From Streptomyces sp. SID12488 (GTDB lineage: Bacteria > Actinomycetota > Actinomycetes > Streptomycetales > Streptomycetaceae), in NCBI RefSeq assembly GCF_010548275.1, contig NZ_JAAGLT010000002.1, positions 124,001 through 188,000 on the forward strand: a stretch of DNA of 64,000 nucleotides, read 5' to 3'. Under the pieces are notes generated by a model. That model was not told the DNA's origin and did not search any database. It saw nothing but the letters and a program-made list of their open reading frames with translations. Both the position numbers and the translations under genes were made by a program. Positions 16,962 through 25,227 of this stretch are shown one piece after another (position 1 is the first letter of the stretch; the number at the start of each line of letters is the position of its first letter).

Positions 16962-18166
16962 TAGGGCTGGTGATCCCCATCGGTCAGGCGCCCCAGGATC
17001 AGCGCGATCCGAAGTGTGAATGCGGATCGTACATCTGAAGGTGACCATCCGGTGACGTCAGTCACACGTCGAAGCCGGTAGCGCACGGTGTTGGGGTGAA
17101 CGAAGAGCATGCGGGCCGCTCCCTCCAGACTGCTCGCCTGTTCGAGATAGACGGCGAGGGTCTCGAGAAGCGCGGATCCGGCCTCCTCCAGCGGTCTGTA
17201 GATCTCCTCCACCAACTGGTCGCGCGCCCCCGGGTCACCGGCGATCGCGCGCTCCGGAAGGAGATCGTCCGACAGCACCGGACGTGGTGCGTCCTGCCAG
17301 GCGGAACACGCCTTGAGCCCCGCCGCGGCGGCCTGCGCGGACCGGGTGGCGGCGAGCAGATCGGGCACGATCGGCCCCGCGACCACGGGCCCGGCGGCAT
17401 AAGGCCCGATCAGCGCCTTGGCGACGGCGAGCGGATTGTCGTCGCCCCCCGCGATGACGACGAGCCGATCGCCCAGCACCCCGGTCAGCACCTGCAGCTT
17501 GGCGTGCCGGGCGGCCCGCCGGATCGCCTCGACGGTCAGCTCACTGTCACCGTCGGGCGCGGTGCCCAGCACCACGCACACATGGTCGGGCGAGTTCCAG
17601 CCGAGCGCGGCGGCCCGCGAGACGGCCCCCTCGTCGGCCTCCCCGCTCAGCACGGCATTGACGACGAGCGACTCCAGCCGGGCGTCCCAGGCACCCCGTG
17701 CCTCGGCGGCCTGGGCGTACACCTGTGCGGTGGCGAAGGCGATCTCCCGGGCGTAGACGAGCAGCGCCTCGCGCAGCACGGACTCGTCACCGGGAGCGGC
17801 CACCTCGTCGATGGCGCTCTCCATGACTTCGATGGTCGTACGGACCATCTCGACGGTCTGACGCAGGGTGATCGCCCTGGTCAGCTCGCGGGGAGCGGTA
17901 CCGAAGACATCCGTGGAGATGGCCTGCGGAGCGTCGGGATGCCGGAACCACTCGGTGAAGGCGGCGATACCGGCCTGGGCGACCAGCCCGATCCAGGAAC
18001 GGTTCTCCGGGGGCATGGCCCGGTACCACGACAGCGTCTCGTCCATGCGCGTGATCGCCTGCGCGGCGAGACTCCCGGACGACTTCTCCAGCCGCTTCAG
18101 AGTCGCCGGGTGCGGGTGCGCGGGACGTGCGGTGGGCTCGGGGCGGTGGGATTCGGGTTCGGGCAC
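16961..18166 (-). CDS. fasR: FasR, PucR/CdaR-type transcriptional activator of the fab operon
   Basis: This 401-residue protein ends with a helix-turn-helix typical of the PucR/CdaR group (ARMLFVHPNTVRYRLRRV, about 350-367). A GGDEF-like central region precedes it and a helical N-terminal domain starts the protein. Its position directly upstream of fabD-fabH-acpP-fabF matches FasR of S. coelicolor, which activates that operon and links fatty-acid supply to membrane and storage lipids. The ATG start has several in-frame prolines before the conserved region. It is divergent from the pirin gene. Confidence 0.88.
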   Translation of the reverse strand: MPEPESHRPEPTARPAHPHPATLKRLEKSSGSLAAQAITRMDETLSWYRAMPPENRSWIGLVAQAGIAAFTEWFRHPDAPQAISTDVFGTAPRELTRAITLRQTVEMVRTTIEVMESAIDEVAAPGDESVLREALLVYAREIAFATAQVYAQAAEARGAWDARLESLVVNAVLSGEADEGAVSRAAALGWNSPDHVCVVLGTAPDGDSELTVEAIRRAARHAKLQVLTGVLGDRLVVIAGGDDNPLAVAKALIGPYAAGPVVAGPIVPDLLAATRSAQAAAAGLKACSAWQDAPRPVLSDDLLPERAIAGDPGARDQLVEEIYRPLEEAGSALLETLAVYLEQASSLEGAARMLFVHPNTVRYRLRRVTDVTGWSPSDVRSAFTLRIALILGRLTDGDHQP

Positions 18167-18227
18167 GGAACAAGACTGCCTTATCAGGACGGGAGCGTGC
18201 GGCCTCGGGTCTACGGTGGTGTGCGTG

Positions 18228-18875
18228 ATGGACGTACGGCGCGCGCACGAGCGCCATCCAGGGGGCGACCGGGCAGCCGGAATCGAATCCCGGCACGCCT
18301 TCTCCTTCGGCCCCCACTACGACCCCGACAACCTCCGCTTCGGCGCGATGATCGCCTGCAACGAGGAACGCCTGGCCCCCGGCGCCGGTTTCGACGAACA
18401 CCCGCACAGCCACACCGAGATCGTGACGTGGGTGACGGAGGGGGCACTCACCCACCGCGACTCGACGGGCCACGAGACGGTGGTGGTCCCGGGGGAGGTG
18501 CAACGCCTGAGCGCGGCGGCGGGCGTACGCCACGTGGAGCGCAACGAGGGTGACTCTCCCCTGACCTTCATCCAGACCTGGCTGGCCCCGCTCACCCCCG
18601 GCGGCACCCCGTCCTACGAGACGGTCCACGGCATCGCGGACTCCACGCCGTACGCCGTCCCGGAGGCGGGCGCGATGCTGCACGTACGCCGGCTGACGGC
18701 GGGGGAGCGCACGGCGGTCCCGGACGCGGCGTACGTCTACGTCCATGTCGTACGGGGTGAGGTGCGCCTGGGCCCGGAGAAGCTGGGCCCGGGCGACGCG
18801 GCACGGATCACGCAGGCGGAGGGAGTGGAGGCGATCGGGGTAACGGCGTCGGAGCTGCTGCTGTGGGAGATGTGA
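18228..18875 (+). CDS. Pirin family protein
   Basis: This 215-residue bicupin begins at the ATG at 18228, chosen because it matches the usual pirin N-terminus. The metal-binding cluster of the first cupin is visible in DEHPHSHTEIVTWV with a later histidine in GVRHVERNE. Bacterial pirins often act as quercetin-type dioxygenases or modulate metabolic enzymes. The exact role here is unknown. A family-2 interspersed repeat follows the stop codon at once. Confidence 0.85.
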   Translation: MDVRRAHERHPGGDRAAGIESRHAFSFGPHYDPDNLRFGAMIACNEERLAPGAGFDEHPHSHTEIVTWVTEGALTHRDSTGHETVVVPGEVQRLSAAAGVRHVERNEGDSPLTFIQTWLAPLTPGGTPSYETVHGIADSTPYAVPEAGAMLHVRRLTAGERTAVPDAAYVYVHVVRGEVRLGPEKLGPGDAARITQAEGVEAIGVTASELLLWEM

Positions 18876-18887
18876 CCGGGGGCATTT

Positions 18888-18953
18888 CAGCCCGTCCGGC
18901 GTTTGAGGACGAGGCCGTTCAGCCCGAAGGGGGGTCTGGGGGCACAGCCCCCA
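18888..18953 (+). repeat. Interspersed repeat, family 2, copy 1
   Basis: The copy contains the landmarks GCCCGTCCGGCGTTTGAGGA and GGTCTGGGGGCACAGCCCCC, which can fold. It starts 13 bp after the pirin stop. The same landmarks recur at 29815-29900 and 63644-63731. Confidence 0.75.
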
Positions 18954-19001
18954 GGTACGGGATGGGACGGGTAGGGGCGGCGGGGGCGAAAACCCCCTGC
19001 C

Positions 19002-19841
19002 TCAGCCCCGTACCTCCGCCAGCACCGCATCCGTGAACCCCGGCCAAACCTCCACTGCCCACGCCCCGAACGCCCGGTCGGTCAGCGCGACACACGCCAC
19101 CCCCGCCACCGGATCGACCCACAGAAACGTACCGGACTGCCCGAAATGCCCGAACGTCCGGGCCGACGACGAACTCCCCGTCCAGTGCGGCGACTTCACA
19201 CCCCGGATCTCGAATCCGAGCCCCCAGTCGTTGGGGTTCTGATGCCCGTACCCCGGCAGAACACCCTTCGTCCCCGGATACTGCACGCTCATCGCCTCCG
19301 CGACCGTACGTGGATCGAGCAGCCGGGGCGCCTGCACCTCGGCGGCGAACCGCACCAGATCCCCGACGGTCGACACGCCGTCCTTCGCGGGAGACCCCTC
19401 CACCCCCGTGGACGTCATCCCGAGCGGCTCCAGCACCGCCTGCCTCAGGTACTCCGCGAACGGCATCTCCGTCGCCTTCGCCAGGTGATCCCCCAGCGCC
19501 TCGAACCCGGCGTTGGAGTACAGCCGCCGCTCCCCGGGCGGAGCCGTCACCCGGTGCTCGTCGAAGGCGAGCCCCGAGGTGTGCGCGAGGAGATGGCGGA
19601 CCGTCGATCCGGGCGGCCCGGCCGGCTCGTCGAGTTCGATCGCGCCCTCCTCGTACGCGACGAGGGCGGCGTACGCGGCGAGCGGCTTGGTGACCGAGGC
19701 GAGGCGGAACCGGTGGTCGAGGGGGCCGTGGCCGCCGAGAACGGCACCGTCCGCCCGTACGACGGCAGCGGCGGCGGTGGGCACGGGCCAGTTCTCGATC
19801 AGCGCGAGGCTCTGCAACGGCGACAACGACTTCGACGACAT
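19002..19841 (-). CDS. Class C beta-lactamase-like serine hydrolase
   Basis: This 279-residue protein carries the SxxK motif SVTK near residue 48, YSN in LYSNAGFEALG, and H-x-G in GHFGQSG near the C-terminus. These are the three active-site elements of the beta-lactamase/D,D-peptidase/esterase fold. There is no signal peptide. It begins 20 bp after the stop of the acetyltransferase gene and so is likely co-transcribed with it. The substrate is unknown, and a cytoplasmic esterase or amidohydrolase is the best guess. Confidence 0.85.
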   Translation of the reverse strand: MSSKSLSPLQSLALIENWPVPTAAAAVVRADGAVLGGHGPLDHRFRLASVTKPLAAYAALVAYEEGAIELDEPAGPPGSTVRHLLAHTSGLAFDEHRVTAPPGERRLYSNAGFEALGDHLAKATEMPFAEYLRQAVLEPLGMTSTGVEGSPAKDGVSTVGDLVRFAAEVQAPRLLDPRTVAEAMSVQYPGTKGVLPGYGHQNPNDWGLGFEIRGVKSPHWTGSSSSARTFGHFGQSGTFLWVDPVAGVACVALTDRAFGAWAVEVWPGFTDAVLAEVRG

Positions 19842-19860
19842 GACGTCGAGCTTAGGAGCC

Positions 19861-20331
19861 TCAGAACCGTAGCCGCATCAAGGGGTCCGGTTGCCGGACG
19901 AAGCCCAGCGACGCGTACAGCGGCACCGCGTCCGGGGAGGCGGTGAGGTCGATCTGGCCGACGCCCTGCTCCCGGAGCCAGTCCACCAACGCCTCCATGC
20001 AGGCCCGCGCGTATCCCCGGCGGCGGGTGTCGGGATCGGTGGCGACGCTGAAGACGTACCCGACCCGCCCGTGCGGATTGCCGGCCCGCCCGATCCGGTA
20101 CTCGACGGTCCCGACGACCAGCGCGGCCAGCGAGCCGGACCGCTCCGGATGATCGACGACGAACGCGGCGAAGCCGCTCGACGGATCGGCCAGCCGCCCG
20201 GTCACGGTGGCCAGGGACGCGGACTGCCAGTCGGCGTCGCTGTTCGCCCCGGGCATCGAGTCGATCATCACCTGGCGCAGCCGGAGCAGTTCTCCGGCGT
20301 CCTCGGGTGTGGCACGGCGTACGAGAGTCAT
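19861..20331 (-). CDS. GNAT family N-acetyltransferase
   Basis: This 156-residue protein shows the GNAT core: beta-4/alpha-3 with the acetyl-CoA loop motif DPDTRRRGYARACMEAL, preceded by VGYVFSVAT. The ATG at 20331 is preferred over an upstream GTG-type extension because the conserved domain starts at once with VRRATPEDAGEL. The acceptor is unknown. It is the first gene of a two-gene unit and is divergent from the MerR gene across the MerR dyad. Confidence 0.88.
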   Translation of the reverse strand: MTLVRRATPEDAGELLRLRQVMIDSMPGANSDADWQSASLATVTGRLADPSSGFAAFVVDHPERSGSLAALVVGTVEYRIGRAGNPHGRVGYVFSVATDPDTRRRGYARACMEALVDWLREQGVGQIDLTASPDAVPLYASLGFVRQPDPLMRLRF

Positions 20332-20388
20332 GATCCGTACGGTAATGAGCCCGGACCGGCCAAGTCTCCGCAATATCGCGGTATCCGC

Positions 20389-20419
20389 TTGCTTGGAGTG
20401 CACTCCAAGGTTTTAGCGT
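20389..20419 (+). promoter_or_regulatory. MerR-type promoter with operator dyad
   Basis: A perfect 18-bp palindrome (20392-20409, half-site CTTGGAGTG) lies between TTGCTT (-35, 20389-20394) and TAGCGT (-10, 20414-20419). The spacer is 19 bp, the over-long spacing that MerR-family activators correct by bending DNA. The predicted start falls at the ATG at 20427. Confidence 0.8.
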
Positions 20420-20426
20420 GGGGGTC

Positions 20427-20939
20427 ATGACGGTCTTGGAGACAACAGACCCCACCACGGACACCACGACGGATCCCGCCACGGCCGACAGCTGTGCGGG
20501 GCCGCGGCAGCCCGACCGGCGCCCGGACGGACAGGACCATTACACGATCAGCGAGGTCGTCGTCTTCACCGGGCTGACCGCGCACACCCTGCGCTGGTAC
20601 GAGCGCATCGGGCTGATGCCGCACATCGACCGTTCGCACACCGGCCAGCGCCGCTACAGCAACCGCGACCTCGACTGGCTCGACCTCGTCGGCAAGCTCC
20701 GGCTCACCGGTATGCCGGTCGCGGACATGGTGCGGTACGCCGAACTCGTGCGCGAGGGCGACCACACGTACGGCGAGCGGTTCGAGCTGCTCGAATCGAC
20801 CCGCAGGGCCGTACTGGACCGGATCGCCGAACTCCAGGACACGCTCGCGGTACTCGACCGGAAGATCAGTTTCTACGCGGAAGCGGACCAGGACGCGGGC
20901 CTTGTCCGCGTCGTCCGTGAGATGGAGAGGGTTCGATGA
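20427..20939 (+). CDS. MerR family transcriptional regulator
   Basis: This 170-residue protein has an N-terminal threonine-rich tail of about 35 residues. A MerR winged helix follows (YTISEVVVFTGLTAHTLRWYERIG, recognition part split here by description), then a coiled-coil dimerisation helix. There is no conserved cysteine cluster, so a metal sensor is unlikely; it resembles regulators of aldo-keto reductases. The ATG at 20427 coincides with the predicted transcription start, suggesting a leaderless mRNA; a GTG at 20418 is the alternative. It overlaps the aldo-keto reductase by 4 bp and is likely autoregulated. Confidence 0.88.
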   Translation: MTVLETTDPTTDTTTDPATADSCAGPRQPDRRPDGQDHYTISEVVVFTGLTAHTLRWYERIGLMPHIDRSHTGQRRYSNRDLDWLDLVGKLRLTGMPVADMVRYAELVREGDHTYGERFELLESTRRAVLDRIAELQDTLAVLDRKISFYAEADQDAGLVRVVREMERVR

Positions 20940-21970
20940 CGAACGACGACACCGCCGGCAGGCTCACCACGGCCCCGCTGGGCACCGGCGGCCCCGAGGT
21001 CGGAGTGCAGGGCCTCGGCTGCATGGGCATGAGCTTCGCGTACGGCCCCACGGACGCCGACGAGGCCCGCGCCACGCTGGAACGCGCACTCGAACTGGGC
21101 GTGACCCTCTACGACACGGCGGACGCCTACGCCGACGGGGAGAACGAACGTTTCCTGTCCCCGTTCTTCCGGGCCCACCGCGACGAGGTCGTCGTCGCGA
21201 CGAAGTTCGCCCTGGCGATCCCGCCGGACGACCCGACCCGGCGGATCATCCGCAACGACGCCCCCTACATACGCCAGGCCGTGGAGGCCAGCCTCAAGCG
21301 CCTCGACCTGGACGTCATCGACCTCTACTACATGCACCGGCGCGATGTGAACGTCCCGCTCGAGGAGTCGGTCGGGGTCATGGCCGAGCTGGTGCGCGAG
21401 GGCAAGGTCAAGCAGCTGGGCCTGAGCGAGGTCACGGGCCCGGAGCTGCGCGCGGCCCAGGCCGTGCACCCGATCGCCGCCCTCCAGTCGGAGTGGTCCC
21501 TGTTCAGCCGGGACATCGAGGCGGGCGTGGTCCCGGTGGCCCGCGAACTGGGCGTCACCCTGGTCCCGTACTCCCCGCTCGGCCGAGGCTTCCTGACCGG
21601 CTCCTTCACCGACGCCGACCAGGAACTGACCGCGGACGACTACCGCCGCACGCAGCCCCGCTTCACGGGTACCAACGCCTCGGCGAACGCGGCCCTGCTG
21701 GCCCCCATCAGGACGGTCGCGGAAGCCCACGGCGCCTCCGTCGGCCAGATCGCCATGGCCTGGGTCCAGCAGCAGGCGACCGTCCACAACCTCCCGGTCG
21801 TCCCGATCCCGGGCACCCGCAGGCGTTCAAGGGTGGAGGAGAACACGGCGGCGACCCGCATCGTCCTGGGCGAGAAGGACCTGGCCCTGCTGGAACCCAT
21901 CGCGGCCCAGGTCACAGGCGCCCGCTACGCCGACATGACCTTCACATCGGCGGGCAGGGAGACCTTGTAG
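20936..21970 (+). CDS. Aldo/keto reductase
   Basis: This 344-residue TIM-barrel oxidoreductase has the catalytic tetrad in order. Aspartate lies in LYDTADAYADG, tyrosine in the same segment, lysine in VATKFALA and histidine in YYMHRRD. The C-terminal PIPGTRRRSRVEEN matches the NADPH-binding loop. It probably detoxifies aldehydes or ketones. The ATGA overlap with the MerR gene means both proteins are made from one MerR-controlled transcript. Confidence 0.92.
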   Translation: MTNDDTAGRLTTAPLGTGGPEVGVQGLGCMGMSFAYGPTDADEARATLERALELGVTLYDTADAYADGENERFLSPFFRAHRDEVVVATKFALAIPPDDPTRRIIRNDAPYIRQAVEASLKRLDLDVIDLYYMHRRDVNVPLEESVGVMAELVREGKVKQLGLSEVTGPELRAAQAVHPIAALQSEWSLFSRDIEAGVVPVARELGVTLVPYSPLGRGFLTGSFTDADQELTADDYRRTQPRFTGTNASANAALLAPIRTVAEAHGASVGQIAMAWVQQQATVHNLPVVPIPGTRRRSRVEENTAATRIVLGEKDLALLEPIAAQVTGARYADMTFTSAGRETL

Positions 21971-21993
21971 GGGCACGGGAACGGTGTGTTTTC

Positions 21994-22041
21994 GGGGGCG
22001 CGGGGAACTGCGCGACAAGCCACGACGGCCCCGCAGCCGCC
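21994..22041 (+). repeat. Interspersed repeat, family 1, copy A
   Basis: Landmarks GGGGCGCGGGGAACTGCGCG and GACGGCCCCGCAGCCGCC mark this copy. It lies between the converging aldo-keto reductase and DUF4429 genes. Other copies are at 26050, 33921, 36995, 39604 and 55541. Confidence 0.8.
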
Positions 22042-22069
22042 GAACGACGGAACCCGCCCCCCGTAGGCG

Positions 22070-22948
22070 CTACAACTCCGCCAACAACTCAGCCTTCTTC
22101 ACCGAGAACTCCTCATCGGTCACCAACCCCGCCTCGTGCAACTCCCCGAGATGCCGGATCCGTTCGGCGACATCCGCAGGATCACGCCGAACGGAGTTCA
22201 CGCTCACCCCCGCCGAACCTCCGGAGGAACGCCGCACAGCGGCGAGCACCGCCGCCGCGAACGGCAACGACTCGTGCACAGGCCCGTACCCCAGCCCGAA
22301 CACCACCGAGGCGGGGTCCTGGTCGACCGGCGGGACAGAAGAATCGGTACGCCCCAGCAGTCGCAGATGACCCTCGAACACCTCGGGCGACCGCCACTCC
22401 ACCCCGCTCAGGTCGGCGACCGGAAACGTCTGGTCGCCGGCCTTCCACTTCGCCGACGAGGCGCCCGTCCAGAACCACCGGAACGACACGGTCCGCCCGT
22501 CGAAGGACGCCTTCGCGTCGTACGCCTTGAACGCCCGCGGTACCTCGGGGGCATCCACCAGGAACCTTTCAGCAGGCCCCTGTTGGGTCAGCCGGTCCCG
22601 CAACTCGTCCGCGTAGTACTCGGCGAGCGTCTCCCGCTCGGCCGGCAGCACCAGCCGGTACGGATCGCAGGCATCCTTGAGCTGACCGTCGGCCGCCTCC
22701 ATCAACGGGTCGGCGCCCGGGCGGAGTTCGGCACGCAGGACCACCGTTCCGCGCTTGCCCGGGGTCAGTGTCACCCCCGCGATCGCCTCCAGGGGGATAC
22801 GGCGTTCGCCGAGCGCCTGGAACAGCTTCGGCGTGCGGATACCCCGTTCGAAGCGGATGAGCACGGAGTCGGACTTGAACTCCCAGGCGGCATGAAATCC
22901 GGCCAGTACGTCACCCATGCGGCTCATCGTATGCGGCGCGAGCTTCAT
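22070..22948 (-). CDS. DUF4429/SHOCT domain protein
   Basis: This 292-residue cytoplasmic protein contains two DUF4429-like beta-rich repeats (about 15-130 and 140-240). A short SHOCT helix pair ends the protein (HLGELHEAGLVTDEEFSVKK). SHOCT modules often mediate oligomerisation or membrane association. The ATG at 22948 is favoured by the GGGGAGGA four bases upstream. It follows the DUF1023 hydrolase by 37 bp on the same strand. No function is established. Confidence 0.82.
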   Translation of the reverse strand: MKLAPHTMSRMGDVLAGFHAAWEFKSDSVLIRFERGIRTPKLFQALGERRIPLEAIAGVTLTPGKRGTVVLRAELRPGADPLMEAADGQLKDACDPYRLVLPAERETLAEYYADELRDRLTQQGPAERFLVDAPEVPRAFKAYDAKASFDGRTVSFRWFWTGASSAKWKAGDQTFPVADLSGVEWRSPEVFEGHLRLLGRTDSSVPPVDQDPASVVFGLGYGPVHESLPFAAAVLAAVRRSSGGSAGVSVNSVRRDPADVAERIRHLGELHEAGLVTDEEFSVKKAELLAEL

Positions 22949-22985
22949 AGTCTCCTCCCCGGGCACACCGTGAATTCTGCGTCCT

Positions 22986-24230
22986 CTACGCGCGTCCGGC
23001 CATAGCCCCGTCGGACAAAGCCTTCAGACACACGTCATCCTTGCGGTTCTGCTGATCGTTCTGATCCCGCCGAGCGCACCGCACAGCGCCATACGCGCCG
23101 ACGCCGATCTCCGCGAAGTTGTGCAGACTCTCCGTACCCGGCTCGAAATAGCCGCCGTGCCCTTTCGCGCCCCGCGCGGACAGCACACGTGCGCCGAACC
23201 CCGACGACACCGGATCGGCGCCGTGTCCGAGGCCGCCGACCTCCAGGTACGGCACGTCCTGGATCCAGTCGTCGGAGTCCCGCATCGCCCACACCCGGGC
23301 GTCGGTGTGCAGCCCCGCGGCGTTCTCGACCCGCATGCCGGGGCTGCCGGCCACCGCGATGTCGGTCACCCGGCGCGGCAGCGCGTGCGCGGCGACGCCG
23401 CACACCACCGAGCCGTAGCTGTGGCAGTACAGCGCGACCTGCGCCCGGCCGGGCAGCCCGCGCACCAGCGCGTTCAGCCGCAGTGCCCCGGATTTGGCGC
23501 GCATCGCCGTCGCCGCGTCCATGCCGAGCCCGTTGGGCGCGGTGTAGTCGGCCCAGGCGATCACGGCGGTACGGGTCGTGGGACTTGCCTCCCATTCCGC
23601 GCGGTACAGCGCCGAGGCCATGCCGACGGGCGCCGAGTACCTGCGGTTGGTGCGCTGGAAGGTGAGGACGTCGGTGTCCACGCCGGGGACCACGACCGAG
23701 ACGCGCTGCGCCCTGTCGAGGTCGCCGAAGACCTCGGCGACCCGGCCCGAGCCCTCCGGGTCGAAGGCGAGGATCTGGCGGCGGTTCTCCAGCAGAGCGT
23801 CGTAGCGGTGCATGCGCCGCCCCGCCGCGTACTGTCCGGCGGCCGACAGCCGGTCGTCGTTCATGCTCTCCCGCTCGCTCTCGCGGGCCGTGAGCAGCGC
23901 GACGCGGTTGGCGCGGTAGCGCAGTACGACGGGCGCGCCGTTCATGTTGCCGAGCGCCAGTGGGTAGCGCCGGACGAGCCGGTCGCGCTGGCGGTCGGTG
24001 AGCGAGGCGAAGAACCGGGCCAGCCGGGCGGGCGCCTCGTCCGGGTCGGGCAGCGCGTGGCCGCCGATCCGTCCGTGCTCCCACGCGGAGAGCGAAGCCT
24101 GGAGCGGCGAGGGCGTGCGATGACTGCGGACCGCGGTCCAGCCGGTCGTCGCGAGCATCACGAAGACCACGGCCAGCGCGAGCAGTGCACGCCAGACGTT
24201 CAGTTGCGGGGAGGTGTCGAAGGAAGTCAC
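22986..24230 (-). CDS. Alpha/beta hydrolase, DUF1023 family, membrane-anchored
   Basis: This 414-residue protein has one N-terminal transmembrane anchor (WRALLALAVVFVMLATTGW) and an extracellular alpha/beta-hydrolase domain. The nucleophile serine lies in YCHSYGSVVCG (about 275), with a candidate histidine in GAKGHGGYF. DUF1023 proteins are common in actinobacteria and mostly uncharacterised; some resemble lipases or esterases. It may share a transcript with the DUF4429 gene. A CRP-like dyad lies about 50 bp upstream. Confidence 0.85.
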   Translation of the reverse strand: MTSFDTSPQLNVWRALLALAVVFVMLATTGWTAVRSHRTPSPLQASLSAWEHGRIGGHALPDPDEAPARLARFFASLTDRQRDRLVRRYPLALGNMNGAPVVLRYRANRVALLTARESERESMNDDRLSAAGQYAAGRRMHRYDALLENRRQILAFDPEGSGRVAEVFGDLDRAQRVSVVVPGVDTDVLTFQRTNRRYSAPVGMASALYRAEWEASPTTRTAVIAWADYTAPNGLGMDAATAMRAKSGALRLNALVRGLPGRAQVALYCHSYGSVVCGVAAHALPRRVTDIAVAGSPGMRVENAAGLHTDARVWAMRDSDDWIQDVPYLEVGGLGHGADPVSSGFGARVLSARGAKGHGGYFEPGTESLHNFAEIGVGAYGAVRCARRDQNDQQNRKDDVCLKALSDGAMAGRA

Positions 24231-24274
24231 TGAAAGGACACACTAGGAGAACGAGAGGGTCTCGCGTTAACCGA

Positions 24275-24288
24275 GTGACGCGGATCAC
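24275..24288. promoter_or_regulatory. CRP-like dyad in the DUF1023 promoter
   Basis: GTGACGCGGATCAC has outer arms GTGA and TCAC, close to the actinobacterial Crp half-sites GTG-N-CAC. It lies 45-58 bp upstream of the start codon at 24230. Short motif, so only a candidate. Confidence 0.35.
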
Positions 24289-24397
24289 GTTTCGATAACC
24301 GACGCCGGGTTAGCCCCTCCGTACGCACGCCGGTACAGGGCGTCACTGCCGCTCCGTACGCAGGTTCCAGGCCGGTGCCGGACCCATCGCGTCGAGG

Positions 24398-24544
24398 TCA
24401 GGCTCCCGTCGATCGACCCCCGGCCGGGCGGCAGTGCATACGCATATGCAACTCCACCGGTACGACGGACTCCACGGCCTCGAAGAACGCGCACTGCGAG
24501 TTCTTGGCGGGCATGAACCTGGCTTGTCCGGTGGCGGCGCACAT
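24398..24544 (-). CDS. Possible 48-residue cysteine-containing microprotein
   Basis: An ATG-TGA frame of 49 codons encodes a peptide with three cysteines (MCAATGQARF near the start, NSQCAFFEAVE, and RMHCRP). The central codons show high G/C third-position bias like real genes here. No Shine-Dalgarno is present. TATATG lies 8 bases before the ATG and could be a -10 for a leaderless message. I recognise no family. It could equally be chance. Confidence 0.25.
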   Translation of the reverse strand: MCAATGQARFMPAKNSQCAFFEAVESVVPVELHMRMHCRPAGGRSTGA

Positions 24545-24549
24545 CTGAG

Positions 24550-24571
24550 GCGCATATATCGCGCATATATC
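24550..24571. repeat. Tandem 11-bp repeat, two exact copies
   Basis: GCGCATATATC occurs twice without a gap (24550-24560 and 24561-24571). An 11-bp period places both copies on one face of the helix, as in sites of OmpR-type regulators such as PhoP, but the sequence does not match a PhoP box. Confidence 0.6.
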
Positions 24572-24667
24572 TATGGTCCGGCCGCGAGAGTTCCCTCATC
24601 AGGGTGACTCCGCTAAAGATTCCTCCCCTTCGACCCACGAGACAGGTCACAGTTAGTCAAGTCCTCC

Positions 24668-24724
24668 GCACGACATGGTCTGCACGACATGGATTCGCAC
24701 GACGTGGTTCGTACGACGTGGGAG
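24668..24724 (+). repeat. Four-copy 14-15-bp direct repeat
   Basis: Units start at 24668, 24682, 24697 and 24711, with core GCACGACATGG degenerating to GTACGACGTGG. They abut without spacers. The array lies about 150 bp upstream of the small membrane protein gene and could bind a regulator cooperatively. Confidence 0.6.
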
Positions 24725-24877
24725 GACGGCCGGGCCGCGGCGCGCTGCCGGAGGGGGACAGCGCGCCGGCGGGCCCGCCGAAGACCGGGACGGCGGGGGC
24801 AGCCGTGAAACCCCGATGCGGGGGTACCCGCCTCATCGACCCCGAACTACCGACAAGTTCCAGGGAGTTGATGACGC

Positions 24878-25189
24878 ATGGCGGCCTTCGGACGGCAGCA
24901 CTCCACCGGCAGGAACTCCGGTGCACGCGGCAGGAGCTGGCAGCGCACCACGCCGGACAGCGCGACGCTGGGAATCATCGGGCTCATCTGCGCGGTCGTG
25001 GGCTTCTTCGTCCTCGGCATCGTCCTGGGCCCGGCGGCCATTGTCTGCGGCTGGCTGGCGATGGGCCGGACCTGGAAGGGCCCGCACCCGATACCGCCCC
25101 TGGTGGCCGTGGTCCTGGGTGCGATCGACACCCTCCTGGCCATCATCTGGCTGGCGAGCGCCACAGGCACGACGACCGGCCTCTTCTGA
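24878..25189 (+). CDS. Small DUF4190-like membrane protein
   Basis: This 103-residue protein has a basic, glycine-rich N-terminus and two transmembrane helices (about 30-60 and 70-95), the layout of DUF4190 proteins. The motif GPAAIVCGWLAMGR between them is typical. Such proteins are frequent in streptomycetes but have no known role. It is preceded by the unusual repeat region. A GATGACGC stretch before the ATG gives a weak ribosome site. Confidence 0.75.
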   Translation: MAAFGRQHSTGRNSGARGRSWQRTTPDSATLGIIGLICAVVGFFVLGIVLGPAAIVCGWLAMGRTWKGPHPIPPLVAVVLGAIDTLLAIIWLASATGTTTGLF

Positions 25190-25227
25190 CCGTCGGCGCG
25201 ACAGCGGGACCTCTGACGCGGGACCCC

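Larger units (their letters stand above)
24231..24877. other. 647-bp intergenic region with repeats and a possible microgene
   Basis: No confident gene lies here. The stretch holds a CRP-like dyad, a possible 48-codon ORF on the minus strand, an 11-bp tandem repeat and a four-copy 14-15-bp repeat, each listed separately. AT-rich patches at 24430-24445 and 24550-24575 are unusual for this genome. Confidence 0.7.

Noticed and set aside
24285..24650. 121-codon minus-strand frame in the intergenic gap
   Set aside because: Codon third-base bias does not fit this frame; the shorter 24398-24544 frame fits better but is itself uncertain.
24668..24724. CRISPR-like array
   Set aside because: The units abut without spacers and no cas gene is present.
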